Positions 16,781-25,948 of a DNA stretch of 43,995 bases are shown piece by piece. The notes under the pieces were generated by a model. The model made no database searches. It was not told where the DNA came from and was given only the letters and a program-made list of their open reading frames with translations. A program made the translations under genes and the position numbers. Origin of the DNA: Claveliimonas ammoniilytica (GTDB lineage: Bacteria; Bacillota; Clostridia; Lachnospirales; Lachnospiraceae); the NCBI RefSeq assembly GCF_025567415.1, contig NZ_JAOQJV010000020.1, positions 1 to 43,995 on the forward strand. Direction: 5' to 3'. How positions within the stretch are numbered: the stretch's first letter is position 1; the number at the start of each line of letters is the position of its first letter.

Positions 16781-18478
16781 TTAAGCCTGTGCTTTATCAG
16801 TTTTCTTTTTAAACAGTTCTTTTCCCGATGTGACTACGATATTAACACCAAGGATGATGAGCAGGATTGCAAGGATCAGCTGAAGTCCTTCCACCATGAA
16901 TACTGCAGTTCCTGCGCTGAATGCTTTGACCAGTGCGATAGAACGCTGTACCAGTGCGGTAAATGTTACACACAGCATGATGATGAGCGGCGGGAACAGT
17001 GTGCGGTTCTCACGACCTGTAACTTTCAGGAATACACACAGTGTGATCAGAACCAGTGCGCTTAACAGCTGGTTGGCACTGCCGAACAGTGGCCAGATAT
17101 TGGCATATCCAACCTTTGTAAGGATGAATCCACAAGCCAGTGTAATGATGGTTGAGAAGTATTTGTTGCAGAGAACTTTGCGCCATCCTGCTGCATGTTC
17201 CATATCATCAACACTGAAGAGTTCCTGGAAGGACATACGTCCGATACGTGCTACAGAGTCCAGACTTGTAAGTGCCAGTGCGGATACGCACATGGTCATA
17301 AAGCACTGTGCTGCGAATGCATGGATACCAAACATTTTCAGGAATCCTGCAACTCCGGCAGAGAAGATCTGGAATGGTGTGCCTACGGCAGCAGTTCCGT
17401 CAGCGGAAGCGGCAGCACCTGCAACGCAGAGAGCTACAACAGCCAGCAGACTTTCCAGTACCATGGCACCATAGCCAACCTTTAACATATCTTTTTCATT
17501 TGCGATGATCTTAGAAGATGTACCGGAAGATACCAGGCTGTGGAATCCGGATACAGCTCCGCAGGCAACTGTTACGAACAGGATTGGGAACAGATTGCCG
17601 AGGGCTTCATTACTGAAGCCTGTGTATGCAGGGAGGTTCATAGATGGATGTGCTACAACGAGACCGAGCACAGCACCGATGATCATACCTGCGAACATGA
17701 ATGTGGTCATGTAATCTCTTGGTTCCATCAGAAGCCACATTGGAAGTACGGCTGCCAGGAAGATATAAGCAAATGTGATGTATGACCAGGTATCTTTGGT
17801 AGCAATGATAGGAAGGTTCATACCGATCAGCAGAGCGGCTGCTGTGAATACCAGTCCTACGACTACCTGTTTCCAGCCCTTGAAATTGAATTTCTTCTGG
17901 ATCAGACCAAATACTACTGCAAATGCGATGAAGAGCAGTGAGATACATCCTGCTGCACCATTTGCATTAGCACTGTCAGCGAGGGATACGACACCATCTG
18001 TTTCTACATATGCGTTAAATGTACCGGCAACCATGTCTGCAAATGCTGCGATAACGATCAGAGTGAACAGCCAGCAGAAACCGAGGAACAGACGACGTCC
18101 GGTCTTGCCGATGTATTTCTCGATCAGAAGTCCCATGGACTTACCTTCATTTTTAACACTTGCGTACAGTGCACCGAAATCGGTAACTGCGCCGAAGAAG
18201 ATGCCGCCTAACAAGATCCAGAGAAGTACCGGAAGCCATCCGAATGCTGCTGCCTGAATGGCACCGGTGACGGGACCGGCTCCGGCGATAGAAGAAAACT
18301 GATGTGCAAATACGGTCCATCCGTTGGTCGGGACATAATCTTCGCCATCATTATGTTTGACGGCCGGTGTCTCTGCGGTAGGATCAATACCCCACTTTTT
18401 TGCAAGCCAGCGACCGTAAAGTGCATATCCGGCCAGGAGGCATACTGCTGCGATCAATACGATTACTAATGTGTTCAT
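16781..18478 (-). CDS. cstA: CstA-family carbon starvation / pyruvate-peptide transporter
   Basis: A 565-residue CstA-type transporter with many transmembrane helices. Diagnostic segments are GYALYGRWLAKKWGID (residues about 17-32), GWTVFAHQFSSIAGAGPVTG (about 53-72) and SGTSSKIIANE. Characterised relatives take up pyruvate or peptides. The length is that of the shorter Firmicutes branch (E. coli CstA is about 700). AAAGGAGTG precedes the ATG. A T-box leader with its own strong promoter lies directly upstream, so expression should rise when tRNA (apparently tRNA-Ile) is uncharged. That points to amino acid, peptide or branched-chain keto acid uptake rather than simple carbon starvation. Confidence 0.9.
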   Translation of the reverse strand: MNTLVIVLIAAVCLLAGYALYGRWLAKKWGIDPTAETPAVKHNDGEDYVPTNGWTVFAHQFSSIAGAGPVTGAIQAAAFGWLPVLLWILLGGIFFGAVTDFGALYASVKNEGKSMGLLIEKYIGKTGRRLFLGFCWLFTLIVIAAFADMVAGTFNAYVETDGVVSLADSANANGAAGCISLLFIAFAVVFGLIQKKFNFKGWKQVVVGLVFTAAALLIGMNLPIIATKDTWSYITFAYIFLAAVLPMWLLMEPRDYMTTFMFAGMIIGAVLGLVVAHPSMNLPAYTGFSNEALGNLFPILFVTVACGAVSGFHSLVSSGTSSKIIANEKDMLKVGYGAMVLESLLAVVALCVAGAAASADGTAAVGTPFQIFSAGVAGFLKMFGIHAFAAQCFMTMCVSALALTSLDSVARIGRMSFQELFSVDDMEHAAGWRKVLCNKYFSTIITLACGFILTKVGYANIWPLFGSANQLLSALVLITLCVFLKVTGRENRTLFPPLIIMLCVTFTALVQRSIALVKAFSAGTAVFMVEGLQLILAILLIILGVNIVVTSGKELFKKKTDKAQA

Positions 18479-18565
18479 ACTTTAATACACTCCTTTACTT
18501 GATACTTAATACTATAAGATAATATTTCAACATCAAATCCGATCGATATGAGTGGATATATGGAA

Positions 18566-18862
18566 AATAAAAAAGCCTGCGTCCTTTTATGGATTATCCA
18601 TAAGAAGACGGAGGCTTAAACCTTCGCGATACCACTTCTCTTGCCGGAATAACCGGCCTCTCTGTCTCATCCTTTGAATGAGCATCCCTGTAACGGTGGA
18701 TCTCCGACCTGAATTACTTGCAATGTGTAATTTGTGTTGACTCAGGCTGCTTGCAGGTGATAGCTTCTTGTTCCTGTGATGTCTTCTCACACCGACCGAA
18801 GACTCTCTGTAAACACAAGTGAACGAAAAGTGTTGTCCTGTTCGTCGCATTTGATTGTTGAT
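18566..18862 (-). promoter_or_regulatory. T-box riboswitch upstream of cstA, apparently isoleucine-specific
   Basis: Read on the minus strand, the leader has the Stem I distal motifs AGAGAGUC and GGUGUGAGAAGAC. The specifier region is AAGAAGCUAUCACCUG. The T-box motif AGUGGUAUCGCG is at 18636-18625. The terminator pairs AAGCCU..CGUC with GACGC.AGGCUU and ends in a U run (18617-18568). Folding the lower part of Stem I puts AUC (18761-18759), followed by A, next to the basal stem CAGG/CCUG, the usual specifier position. This predicts tRNA-Ile. CUA (Leu) in the same loop is a less likely reading. Confidence 0.85.
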
Positions 18863-18869
18863 AACAGTC

Positions 18870-18897
18870 ATTATAGTCCTGCGTTTTAAGATGTCAA
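18870..18897 (-). promoter_or_regulatory. Promoter of the cstA T-box leader
   Basis: On the minus strand a consensus TTGACA (18897-18892) and TATAAT (18875-18870) are separated by 16 bases. The predicted start lies near 18863, just before Stem I of the T-box. Confidence 0.85.
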
Positions 18898-18915
18898 GAG
18901 AAGAAAAAAATGTTT

Positions 18916-19632
18916 TTATAAAAATACATCTTTGGAGGTTCCGTTCAGAACATCCCTTACATGTTGCATGCGTGCGTCCAGAGAAGCACTGATGTTGGCG
19001 CATTCCAGCATTTCTTCTTCCAGATAATGTGCCTGATCTTCCGGGATATCTTTTTTGTAGCGGAGCTTGTGCTCCAGACTTGCCCAAAAATCCATGGCTA
19101 TGGTACGGAGTTGTACTTCGACAGTTACCATGCGCTTTCCTTCCTGTAGGAAGATTGGAATGCTGATGATCAGATGCAGGCTTCGGTAGCCGCCCGGCTT
19201 TGGATTCTTGATATAGTCTTTCTTCTTAATTAATGTAATATCGTCCTGGCTGAGCAGACAGTCTGCCAGCATATAGATGTCATCCGGGAAAGAACAGATC
19301 ACGCGGACACCGGCAATGTCGTGGATATTCTCCTCAATAGAGGCTACTGTCAGTGGGATGTTTTTGCGACGGATCTTGCGCATCAGACTTTCCATAGATT
19401 TGGTACGGCTTTTGATATCCTCGATTGGATTGCGGTCGTACTCCAGTGAATACTGTTCGTTCAGCACGCGGAATTTGGTCTCTACTTCCATAATGGCACA
19501 CTTATAATAAGACATCATTTCGTCAAATGGACGTTTGTTCTTCTGTACAAAATTAATAAATTCATCGGATAGCAGACTGTTCCGAAGAATGGAATCTCTT
19601 TTTTTTTCGATAATAGTTTCAAAACCTTTCAT
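18916..19632 (-). CDS. Small alarmone synthetase, (p)ppGpp synthetase
   Basis: A 238-residue stand-alone RelA/SpoT synthetase domain. It transfers pyrophosphate from ATP to GDP or GTP to make the stringent-response alarmone. The core motifs are IAGVRVICSFPDDIY, the G-loop GYRSLHLII, and VEVQLRTIAMDFWASLEHKL with its catalytic glutamate. There is no HD hydrolase and no TGS/ACT domain, as in the RelP/RelQ (YwaC/YjbM) group. The start at 19632 follows AAAGGGGC; the longer upstream frame is not preceded by a binding site. It ends about 20 bases before the cstA promoter, so the two are separate transcripts on the same strand. Confidence 0.9.
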   Translation of the reverse strand: MKGFETIIEKKRDSILRNSLLSDEFINFVQKNKRPFDEMMSYYKCAIMEVETKFRVLNEQYSLEYDRNPIEDIKSRTKSMESLMRKIRRKNIPLTVASIEENIHDIAGVRVICSFPDDIYMLADCLLSQDDITLIKKKDYIKNPKPGGYRSLHLIISIPIFLQEGKRMVTVEVQLRTIAMDFWASLEHKLRYKKDIPEDQAHYLEEEMLECANISASLDARMQHVRDVLNGTSKDVFL

Positions 19633-19796
19633 TATAAAAAGCCCCTTTCTATGCCTATTATAGCGGGTTTGGGATGGTGAGGCAATAGACAGATGACGGA
19701 GTGTGGAGGGATAAAGAGAGGAGTTACAGAATGGTGGCATATTTTCATGGAAAATGTTAAAATATATGTAATTACGGTGTACAAAGGGAGAAACTT

Positions 19797-21239
19797 ATGA
19801 ATCTGATGAATAAGATTCCGCGGGAATTTTATAAATTATTTGCAAGTAAATATATGGATTACTACCAGCAGTTTCTGACAGCAATTTACGAAGAATCCGG
19901 CAGGTCATTTTCATTGCTGGGGCTGACAGAGGGCGAGTGCCGTGCTGTGATGAATGAGCGGATTGCGGAGACGACGCTGGACTGGAGCGAGGAGCAGTTT
20001 GACGAGGAGGGAGAACTGTTGACACGCTCGAATATGGCATCGATCTGTCTGAAGCATCTCGAGGACTGGGGATGGCTGAAGCGGGATTACGATGAAGCAC
20101 TGAACAGTTACGTGGTGTCATTTCCGGAATACAGCCAGCAGTTCGTGGAGCTTTTCCAGAGATTGTACAGTGATAATCGTGATAAGGAGCGGGAGAGTGT
20201 GTTGGCAGTGTACAGTTATCTTCATACGTACAGTACCGACCGTGAGAAGAATAATGAGATATTGAAAAGCGCATTGTCTACATCACGAGGGCTTCTGCAG
20301 ATGCTTGCCAATATGCAGGAGAGTATGCGCGGCTATTTTGATGAATTGTCCAGACAGAAAAGTTTTCTCGGAATTCAGGAAGTACTGGTGAAGGAAATCA
20401 ATAACAGTGACAGTAAGAAGTATGCGATTCTGACGACGACAGACAGCTTTTACCGTTATAAGGAAGCGGTGAAGGAACTGATTGATCAGAACCTAGTGGA
20501 AAATGAAGACCGCTATCAGGAGATATTACTCCGCAAGGCAGAATACGAGGGGCAGAAGAGGGCAGATATGGATCAGGCAGAAGAAGTGCTGTATGAACTT
20601 TCGCCACAGTACCGGAGGCTGGAACGTGCGCTGGAACTGAGCAAAGAAGCAAATGATCTGCTGTATCGTATTGAACGGGAGTTTGATGCGATTGAGCGGA
20701 GATACAATATGCTGATCGAGCAGAAGACGGTATTTGCAGGACGAGCAGCAGCGAGAATCCGCTATATCCTGATGGAAGGAGCTGTGGAAGAAGACCGTAC
20801 GGTGACACTTGTGAATCTGCTGAACCAGAGCGGAAAGCAGGAAGAGATGCTTATGAAACTGGCGGATCGTATGGGACTTACCGAACGGTATAAAGTGATG
20901 ACCGATCGCAGTCTTTACCGCAGACGTGAGAATGAGCGGGATGTATTTGCACCGCAGGCAGTGGTGGCAGCTGAAACAGAAGAAATGTTGGATTCCTTTG
21001 TGCTGAAACCGTTGTATACCAGTCAGGAGATCGCCGAATTTCGGAGAAAGAATCAGGAGGATGGCAGATTTACGGTTACAGAGGAGACGATACAGTCGGT
21101 AGAAGACCTGGAAAAATTATTTTTTGTCTGGCAGGAGGCTACCGAAGTGGCAGATACTGATAAGGAGATTATGGTAGGAAAAGAACTGGAAAGTAAAGAC
21201 GGATATCGGTTCTCAGAACTTACTGTCAGGGAAAAGTAA
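19797..21239 (+). CDS. jetA: JetA/MksF-like kleisin subunit of an SMC complex
   Basis: A 480-residue protein recognised as DUF5716/JetA-like. It opens with NKIPREFYKLFASKYMDYYQ, has predicted helical segments throughout, and runs through ARIRYILMEGAVEEDRTVT. JetA is the kleisin that bridges the SMC heads in Wadjet (JetABCD), which senses and cleaves small circular plasmids; the equivalent in MksBEF condensins is MksF. GGGAG precedes the ATG. It is the first gene of a tight cluster jetA-jetB-jetC. The family call is from overall pattern and gene order, both of which agree. Confidence 0.85.
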   Translation: MNLMNKIPREFYKLFASKYMDYYQQFLTAIYEESGRSFSLLGLTEGECRAVMNERIAETTLDWSEEQFDEEGELLTRSNMASICLKHLEDWGWLKRDYDEALNSYVVSFPEYSQQFVELFQRLYSDNRDKERESVLAVYSYLHTYSTDREKNNEILKSALSTSRGLLQMLANMQESMRGYFDELSRQKSFLGIQEVLVKEINNSDSKKYAILTTTDSFYRYKEAVKELIDQNLVENEDRYQEILLRKAEYEGQKRADMDQAEEVLYELSPQYRRLERALELSKEANDLLYRIEREFDAIERRYNMLIEQKTVFAGRAAARIRYILMEGAVEEDRTVTLVNLLNQSGKQEEMLMKLADRMGLTERYKVMTDRSLYRRRENERDVFAPQAVVAAETEEMLDSFVLKPLYTSQEIAEFRRKNQEDGRFTVTEETIQSVEDLEKLFFVWQEATEVADTDKEIMVGKELESKDGYRFSELTVREK

Positions 21240-21261
21240 AAAACGGATAGGAGATTATAAA

Positions 21262-21897
21262 ATGATTGCATATATGGAAGGATTATCTCTCACGGAAGCG
21301 GATAATCTAAAGAAAACAATATCAAAATTATTCCGGCAGACTTGCATTGTGCAGATGCGGTATGATCCTGTAACGTTGGTGCCAAGGGATAATCCGGATT
21401 ATGAGATCTGTGTCCGGCATAAGGGATTTATCGAAGATTATCTGTCCGTGCTTGGATGTGAACTGGTGCATGATCCACAGGAACACATTTTCAGGTTGAA
21501 GGGGGAAGGTGTAGAGGCAGAGAAGATCAGCCTGACGACCACGATTATTATACTGCTTGCAAGGATCATTTATCGTGACAAGATTCTTGGAGAAGGACTG
21601 GAAGCAACGGTGACGAACCTGGAAGAGATCCGTACCTATGGAAAGAATACGAATCTGTTGAACCGGAAGCTGACGGTGGCAGAATGGCGGGAAGCACTGT
21701 ACCTGATGAGTAAGCATCAGATGATCGAGCTCCCGGGAGCGGTAAGAGATGTGGAGGATCAGACACCGATCTATCTGTACAGCACGATTAATCTCTACGT
21801 GACTGCTTCGGATATGAATGCATTGATCGAGGAATACAAGGAGGAAGCGGCAAATGAAACAATCGAAGAAGATATTTACCCGGATGGTGATCAATAA
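21262..21897 (+). CDS. jetB: JetB/MksE-like (DUF4194) winged-helix subunit of an SMC complex
   Basis: A 211-residue DUF4194 protein, the KITE/MksE-type partner that binds the kleisin. The pattern includes LFRQTCIVQMRYDP near residues 20-33, DYLSVLGCELVHDP and TTIIILLARIIYRDK. The start at 21262 has AGGAG 7-8 bases upstream. Its end overlaps the start of jetC by 44 bases, so the products are translationally coupled and probably made in fixed ratio. Confidence 0.85.
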   Translation: MIAYMEGLSLTEADNLKKTISKLFRQTCIVQMRYDPVTLVPRDNPDYEICVRHKGFIEDYLSVLGCELVHDPQEHIFRLKGEGVEAEKISLTTTIIILLARIIYRDKILGEGLEATVTNLEEIRTYGKNTNLLNRKLTVAEWREALYLMSKHQMIELPGAVRDVEDQTPIYLYSTINLYVTASDMNALIEEYKEEAANETIEEDIYPDGDQ

Positions 21898-24800
21898 CTG
21901 GGGCGGTATCAGTCATAAAGTGATGGAATTTCATGAGTACGTGAATCTGTTCAGCGGGAAAAGCGGTTCAGGTAAATCTACCGTTATGGATGCTGTGCAG
22001 GTTGTATTATATGGAAGTATTGCTGCGACATTTTTGAATAAAGCGGCGGATGACGCGAAGAACAGACGAAGCGTGCTGAGCTACCTCCGGGGTGCGCAGA
22101 AGGATGGCACGGCAAACCGTGAGAATATGGACTTCTGTTCCCAGCTTGTGTTAGAGATTCTGGATACGGGAAGTAATGTAACGACCTGTATCGGAGCAGC
22201 GTTTGAAGTAGGAAAGAATGATACCGATGTGCGTAGATACCATTTTTTCAGCCATTCCGGCAAGATTCCGGAAGATAAATACCTGACAGAGGATGGAACA
22301 CCGTATACGATCGGACAGATCAGAAAGCTTGTGGATGAGCGTAAGAATTCAGATGATAACAGAGGACGTGGGGATGTGAACCGTGTATACCCATCCAGAG
22401 AAGCATATCTGAATACACTGTATGATGTGATCTTTGGATATATCGATCCGGGGCGGTTTATGACGATGGAAAAGAGTGCCATTGCGCTGCGGATGACCAA
22501 TGGTACAGGTCAGTTTATCAAGGATTATATGTTCCCGCGGAGTAAGGAAGATACGGTGTCTACGATCAGTGAACAGCTGGGAGCGTATCGTGAGATCAAG
22601 GAGCGGGTAGAAGATCTGGAGCACAGAATTGAGATCCTGTCGGAGATTCGCACACATAATCTGGAACTTCTGCAGGTGAAGACAGATAAGATTCGCACGG
22701 AACAGATTCTGCGTATCTTAGATATCGAGAACTGCCGCGTGCGTCTGGAAGCGAAGAAGCTTGATCTGGAGGGCATCTGTAAACGGATTGAGGCACTGGA
22801 GGAGAAGCAGGAAGGACTGGAGCAGCAGAAAAAGATTAAGACGGATGCACTGGTGGAAGTGCGTGCGGAACTTCATGCAAGTGATTACGGTGTGAAGAAG
22901 AAAGAACTGGAAGATCTGGAGACGACAATCCAGCTGCTTGCAGGTAATTCCAGACAGTGGCGGGAAATCCGTGCGGGACTTTCTCAGTGGGCAGAAGATG
23001 AAGATATCAGCGGTTATATCAGCAATCCAACCCTGCAATGTCTGGAAGATGTGTTGGGCGGAGAAGTGACTTCTTCTAATATGGAGAAGTTGAAAAAAGG
23101 CATTCAGGCGGCAATGGAACTGATCGAGGAAGAACTGGCTGATCTGAATGAACGGATCCGAGAGACTGCCAAAGAACTGAAAGAGAAACAGGAGATGGTG
23201 GAGGATCTAAAAAATGACCGTAAGCCGTATCGTAAGGAGTTAAAGAGTGCCAGAGCTCAGCTTCAGAGTGAACTGAGCAGCCAGTGCGGGCGAACGATCC
23301 ATGTGGAGATATTCGGCGATCTTTTTGATATTACGGATGAAAAATGGAAGAATGCTATCGAAGGAAGACTTGGAAGGATTAAGCACAGTCTGGTAACGGA
23401 GCCGCAGTATGCGCTGGATGCGGCGAGAATCTTCCGCAGGATGAAGCGTAGGGAATATGAAGAGATTGATCTGATCAATACGGCAGCGATTAAGCGCGAT
23501 GAGCCGAAAGCAGAAGAGGGAACACTCTATGAAGCAGTGCGCAGCGAAGAGGCGTATGTGGATCTGTGTCTGCGCAGATATCTTGGACGCATTTATAAAT
23601 GTGAGACGGTAGAAGAACTGCATCAGGTGCGCGATGGCGTGACACCGGACTGTTATTCTTATAGTAATTACATATTCAGACATCTCCGGGAAATGGATTA
23701 TACCCGTTATGCATGTATCGGTACCCGAGTATCCAAGGCGAAGTTAAAAGAGCTGGAAGATGAAGTATTTGATATGCAGAAAGAGCAGATTGAAGATATT
23801 CAGATGCGGGATACCCTGAATCAGGCACAGCGATTTGAACGACTCAGCCAGAGTCCGGAGCAGATATTAAGTCTTGCCGGGGCAGCAGATGAGCTGGAGC
23901 GTTATCTGGCGAAAAAGGATCAGCTTCAGCAGGAATTAAAAGAACTGGAAGACGGAACCAGAACTGCTGAACTGAATGTCAGACGGGAGACGCTGGAACG
24001 TGAAGTGGAAGACCTGGAACGAAAGATCAAGTCTGTGAATGAAGAACGGATCGGACGTGCCGGAGATAAACGGATCGCTGAGAGTGAGCAGAAGAGTTAT
24101 GAAGAACGTCTGAGTCTGCTGCAGGAAGGATTTGTGCCAAATCAGGAGCTTCTGGCGCAGGTGAAAGAAGTTCTCATGAACCGCACCGAGCAGGCGTACC
24201 GACGGGAAAATACAGAATTACTTGCGAAGCTGTCTGCACAGGAAGAATCAGCCGGCGACCAACGGACTTCTGCAAGAATCCGGTTTAATAATGAATATCC
24301 GGCGTATGGATTTACCAGTCTGGAGCATGACAATGATGTGTATGACAAGGTGTTGGATCAGCTTCAGCAGGATTATGAGCCGAAGTTTAAGGCAGAATTC
24401 GAGAAGCAGTATCTGCTGGTATATCATTCCCTGCGGGAAAATGTGATTGCGACCATTCACGGGGAGATCAAGGCGGCATACCGTCACCGGAAAGAGATCA
24501 ACCGGATGCTGTCCCGTATCCGTTTCTCGGACAGTACGTATCAGATCGATATTCTTCCGGCGGATAATGAAAACGGACAGTTCTATGAGATGCTGATGGC
24601 GGAAGAACTGGACAGCAAGGTGTTAGATAATGACGGCTTTGACGGACAGTTAAGCTTTGGGGAAGATACATTTTACCAGAAATACGAGAAGCAGATCGAG
24701 CGTCTGACGGAGAAATTCATGCCACCGAAGGATGAAGATGGTCAGAAAAGAAGCCTGCACAAGCAGGAGATGGAAAAATATGCCGATTATCGGAATTACC

Positions 24801-25270
24801 TTACCTTCAGTATGTATGAGCGTGTGGAAGATGAACATGGTAATGTGAAGAAGAATTCGGTAGATGAGATGGCGGGGCGTGATTCCGGCGGTGAGGGACA
24901 GAACCCGAAATACGTCGCACTGCTTGCGGGATTTGCAATGCTGTACATGCAGCAGAGCAGCAGAGATCCAAGGATTCGTCTGGTGCTTCTGGATGAGGCA
25001 TTTTCCAAGATGGATAAGGAGCGAAGCGAAGTGTGCCTGCGCTATGCGAGAGAACTGGAACTGCAGTTAATTGTGTGCGTGCCGGATGAACGTCTGCAGT
25101 CACTGATCCGCAATGTGGACAGTGTGTATGGATTCCGCAGACATAGGAATCAGATATCCATGATGCATATCGATAAAGGGCAGTATCTGGAAATGATGGA
25201 AGGAAATGCAGGCAAGGAAGACGTGAAAGATGGAAGAAAGCAGACAGGAACTGATACAGCAGCTGATTAA
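21854..25270 (+). CDS. jetC: JetC/MksB-like SMC ATPase
   Basis: An 1138-residue SMC-type ATPase. Walker A is GKSGSGKST at residues 35-43. Long coiled-coil arms rich in E/K/L run through about 250-480 and 640-800 around a hinge region. The C-terminal head has GGEGQNPKYVALLAGFAML (signature-like) and RLVLLDEAFSKMDKERSE (Walker B and D-loop). In Wadjet it extrudes DNA loops to measure circle size before JetD cuts; in MksB it organises chromosomes. AAGGAGG precedes the ATG inside jetB. The 3' end overlaps a 55-codon ORF by 41 bases. No JetD follows. Confidence 0.9.
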   Translation: MKQSKKIFTRMVINNWGGISHKVMEFHEYVNLFSGKSGSGKSTVMDAVQVVLYGSIAATFLNKAADDAKNRRSVLSYLRGAQKDGTANRENMDFCSQLVLEILDTGSNVTTCIGAAFEVGKNDTDVRRYHFFSHSGKIPEDKYLTEDGTPYTIGQIRKLVDERKNSDDNRGRGDVNRVYPSREAYLNTLYDVIFGYIDPGRFMTMEKSAIALRMTNGTGQFIKDYMFPRSKEDTVSTISEQLGAYREIKERVEDLEHRIEILSEIRTHNLELLQVKTDKIRTEQILRILDIENCRVRLEAKKLDLEGICKRIEALEEKQEGLEQQKKIKTDALVEVRAELHASDYGVKKKELEDLETTIQLLAGNSRQWREIRAGLSQWAEDEDISGYISNPTLQCLEDVLGGEVTSSNMEKLKKGIQAAMELIEEELADLNERIRETAKELKEKQEMVEDLKNDRKPYRKELKSARAQLQSELSSQCGRTIHVEIFGDLFDITDEKWKNAIEGRLGRIKHSLVTEPQYALDAARIFRRMKRREYEEIDLINTAAIKRDEPKAEEGTLYEAVRSEEAYVDLCLRRYLGRIYKCETVEELHQVRDGVTPDCYSYSNYIFRHLREMDYTRYACIGTRVSKAKLKELEDEVFDMQKEQIEDIQMRDTLNQAQRFERLSQSPEQILSLAGAADELERYLAKKDQLQQELKELEDGTRTAELNVRRETLEREVEDLERKIKSVNEERIGRAGDKRIAESEQKSYEERLSLLQEGFVPNQELLAQVKEVLMNRTEQAYRRENTELLAKLSAQEESAGDQRTSARIRFNNEYPAYGFTSLEHDNDVYDKVLDQLQQDYEPKFKAEFEKQYLLVYHSLRENVIATIHGEIKAAYRHRKEINRMLSRIRFSDSTYQIDILPADNENGQFYEMLMAEELDSKVLDNDGFDGQLSFGEDTFYQKYEKQIERLTEKFMPPKDEDGQKRSLHKQEMEKYADYRNYLTFSMYERVEDEHGNVKKNSVDEMAGRDSGGEGQNPKYVALLAGFAMLYMQQSSRDPRIRLVLLDEAFSKMDKERSEVCLRYARELELQLIVCVPDERLQSLIRNVDSVYGFRRHRNQISMMHIDKGQYLEMMEGNAGKEDVKDGRKQTGTDTAAD

Positions 25271-25397
25271 GATCATAGACGGTGATGCATACCGAAAGGG
25301 AACCAAGAAAGGTATGTGTCACCCGGAAGTGACGAATCATATGATAAAGGACATCCTGACACAAGGGATGGAGATTGAGCAGGAGCTGCTGATTTAA
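25230..25397 (+). CDS. Small ORF (55 aa) in the jetD position
   Basis: ATG at 25230, with AAGGAAG 9 bases upstream, opens a 55-codon frame that overlaps the 3' end of jetC and stops at a TAA at 25395-25397. The product begins MEESRQELIQQLIKIIDG, contains KGMCHPEVTNHMIKDIL and is predicted helical. I recognise no domain. Its place matches that of the JetD/MksG nuclease gene in full Wadjet operons, but JetD is several hundred residues with a Toprim domain and nothing of that is visible. It may be a small accessory subunit or a chance overlap. Confidence 0.5.
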   Translation: MEESRQELIQQLIKIIDGDAYRKGTKKGMCHPEVTNHMIKDILTQGMEIEQELLI

Positions 25398-25434
25398 TAA
25401 TTTTTGAAATATTTTAAAAAATTTAAAAAAGTAC

Positions 25435-25462
25435 TTGCATTTTAGAAAAGTTCTGCTATAAT
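25435..25462 (+). promoter_or_regulatory. Promoter of the tRNA-Gln/tRNA-Pro unit
   Basis: TTGCAT (25435-25440) and TATAAT (25457-25462) are separated by 16 bases. They are followed after about 28 bases by tRNA-Gln. Confidence 0.8.
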
Positions 25463-25490
25463 AATATTTGTCGCTGATGCGAAACACTAT

Positions 25491-25561
25491 TGCGGATTGG
25501 TGTAATGGCAGCACAGCAGACTCTGACTCTGTTAGTAGAGGTTCGAGTCCTCTATCCGTAG
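25491..25561 (+). tRNA. tRNA-Gln (CTG)
   Basis: A complete cloverleaf. The acceptor TGCGGAT pairs with ATCCGTA, the D arm is GGTGTAATGGCAGC, and the anticodon loop is CTCTGAC (anticodon CTG). The T arm is AGAGGTTCGAGTCCTCT. CCA is not encoded. Confidence 0.93.
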
Positions 25562-25602
25562 CTACTAAGATCGGATACATCATATGTATCCGATTCTTGA
25601 AT

Positions 25603-25676
<74 letters not shown>

Positions 25677-25684
25677 CTATTATG

Positions 25685-25726
25685 AAAAGTCATAAGACTT
25701 GTTAATTCAGGTTTTATGGCTTTTTA
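25685..25726 (+). terminator. Terminator of the tRNA unit
   Basis: AAAAGTCATAA shortly after tRNA-Pro pairs with TTTATGGCTTTTT, which ends in a T run. Confidence 0.65.
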
Positions 25727-25792
25727 TTTATGTGAAAGAATATATCAAATAAGATTGTTATGCTGTTTGGAAATCGATAATTAGTATATGTA

Positions 25793-25862
25793 TTCAGCCC
25801 TATGATTAATCAAACATGTTTTATTAGTAATCAAAACTGTTTGATTAATCATGGGGCTGAAA
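25793..25862. repeat. Long inverted repeat upstream of the EamA transporter gene
   Basis: Two arms of about 30 bases form a nearly perfect inverted repeat: TTCAGCCC-T-ATGATTAATC at the left, and its complement ending GGGGCTGAA at the right, around an AT-rich loop. Each arm also contains the small palindrome TGATTAATCA. It ends 87 bases before the EamA start. It could be a strong RNA hairpin, a pair of operators, or a small mobile repeat. Confidence 0.75.
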
Positions 25863-25948
25863 CTATATATAAAGGTGTTTTATTATGTCAAAAAACAGAG
25901 TATAATCATAAAGATTGATTTAAAAATGTTGATAGAGTGAGGCAAAAG

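Noticed and set aside
16896..18257. Several long plus-strand frames opposite cstA
   Set aside because: They are composition shadows of the cstA reading frame with low-complexity products and no start signals.
25573..25593. CGGATACAT/ATGTATCCG hairpin as a terminator between the two tRNAs
   Set aside because: It has no T run, and the downstream tRNA-Pro lacks its own clear promoter, so a processing hairpin is likelier.
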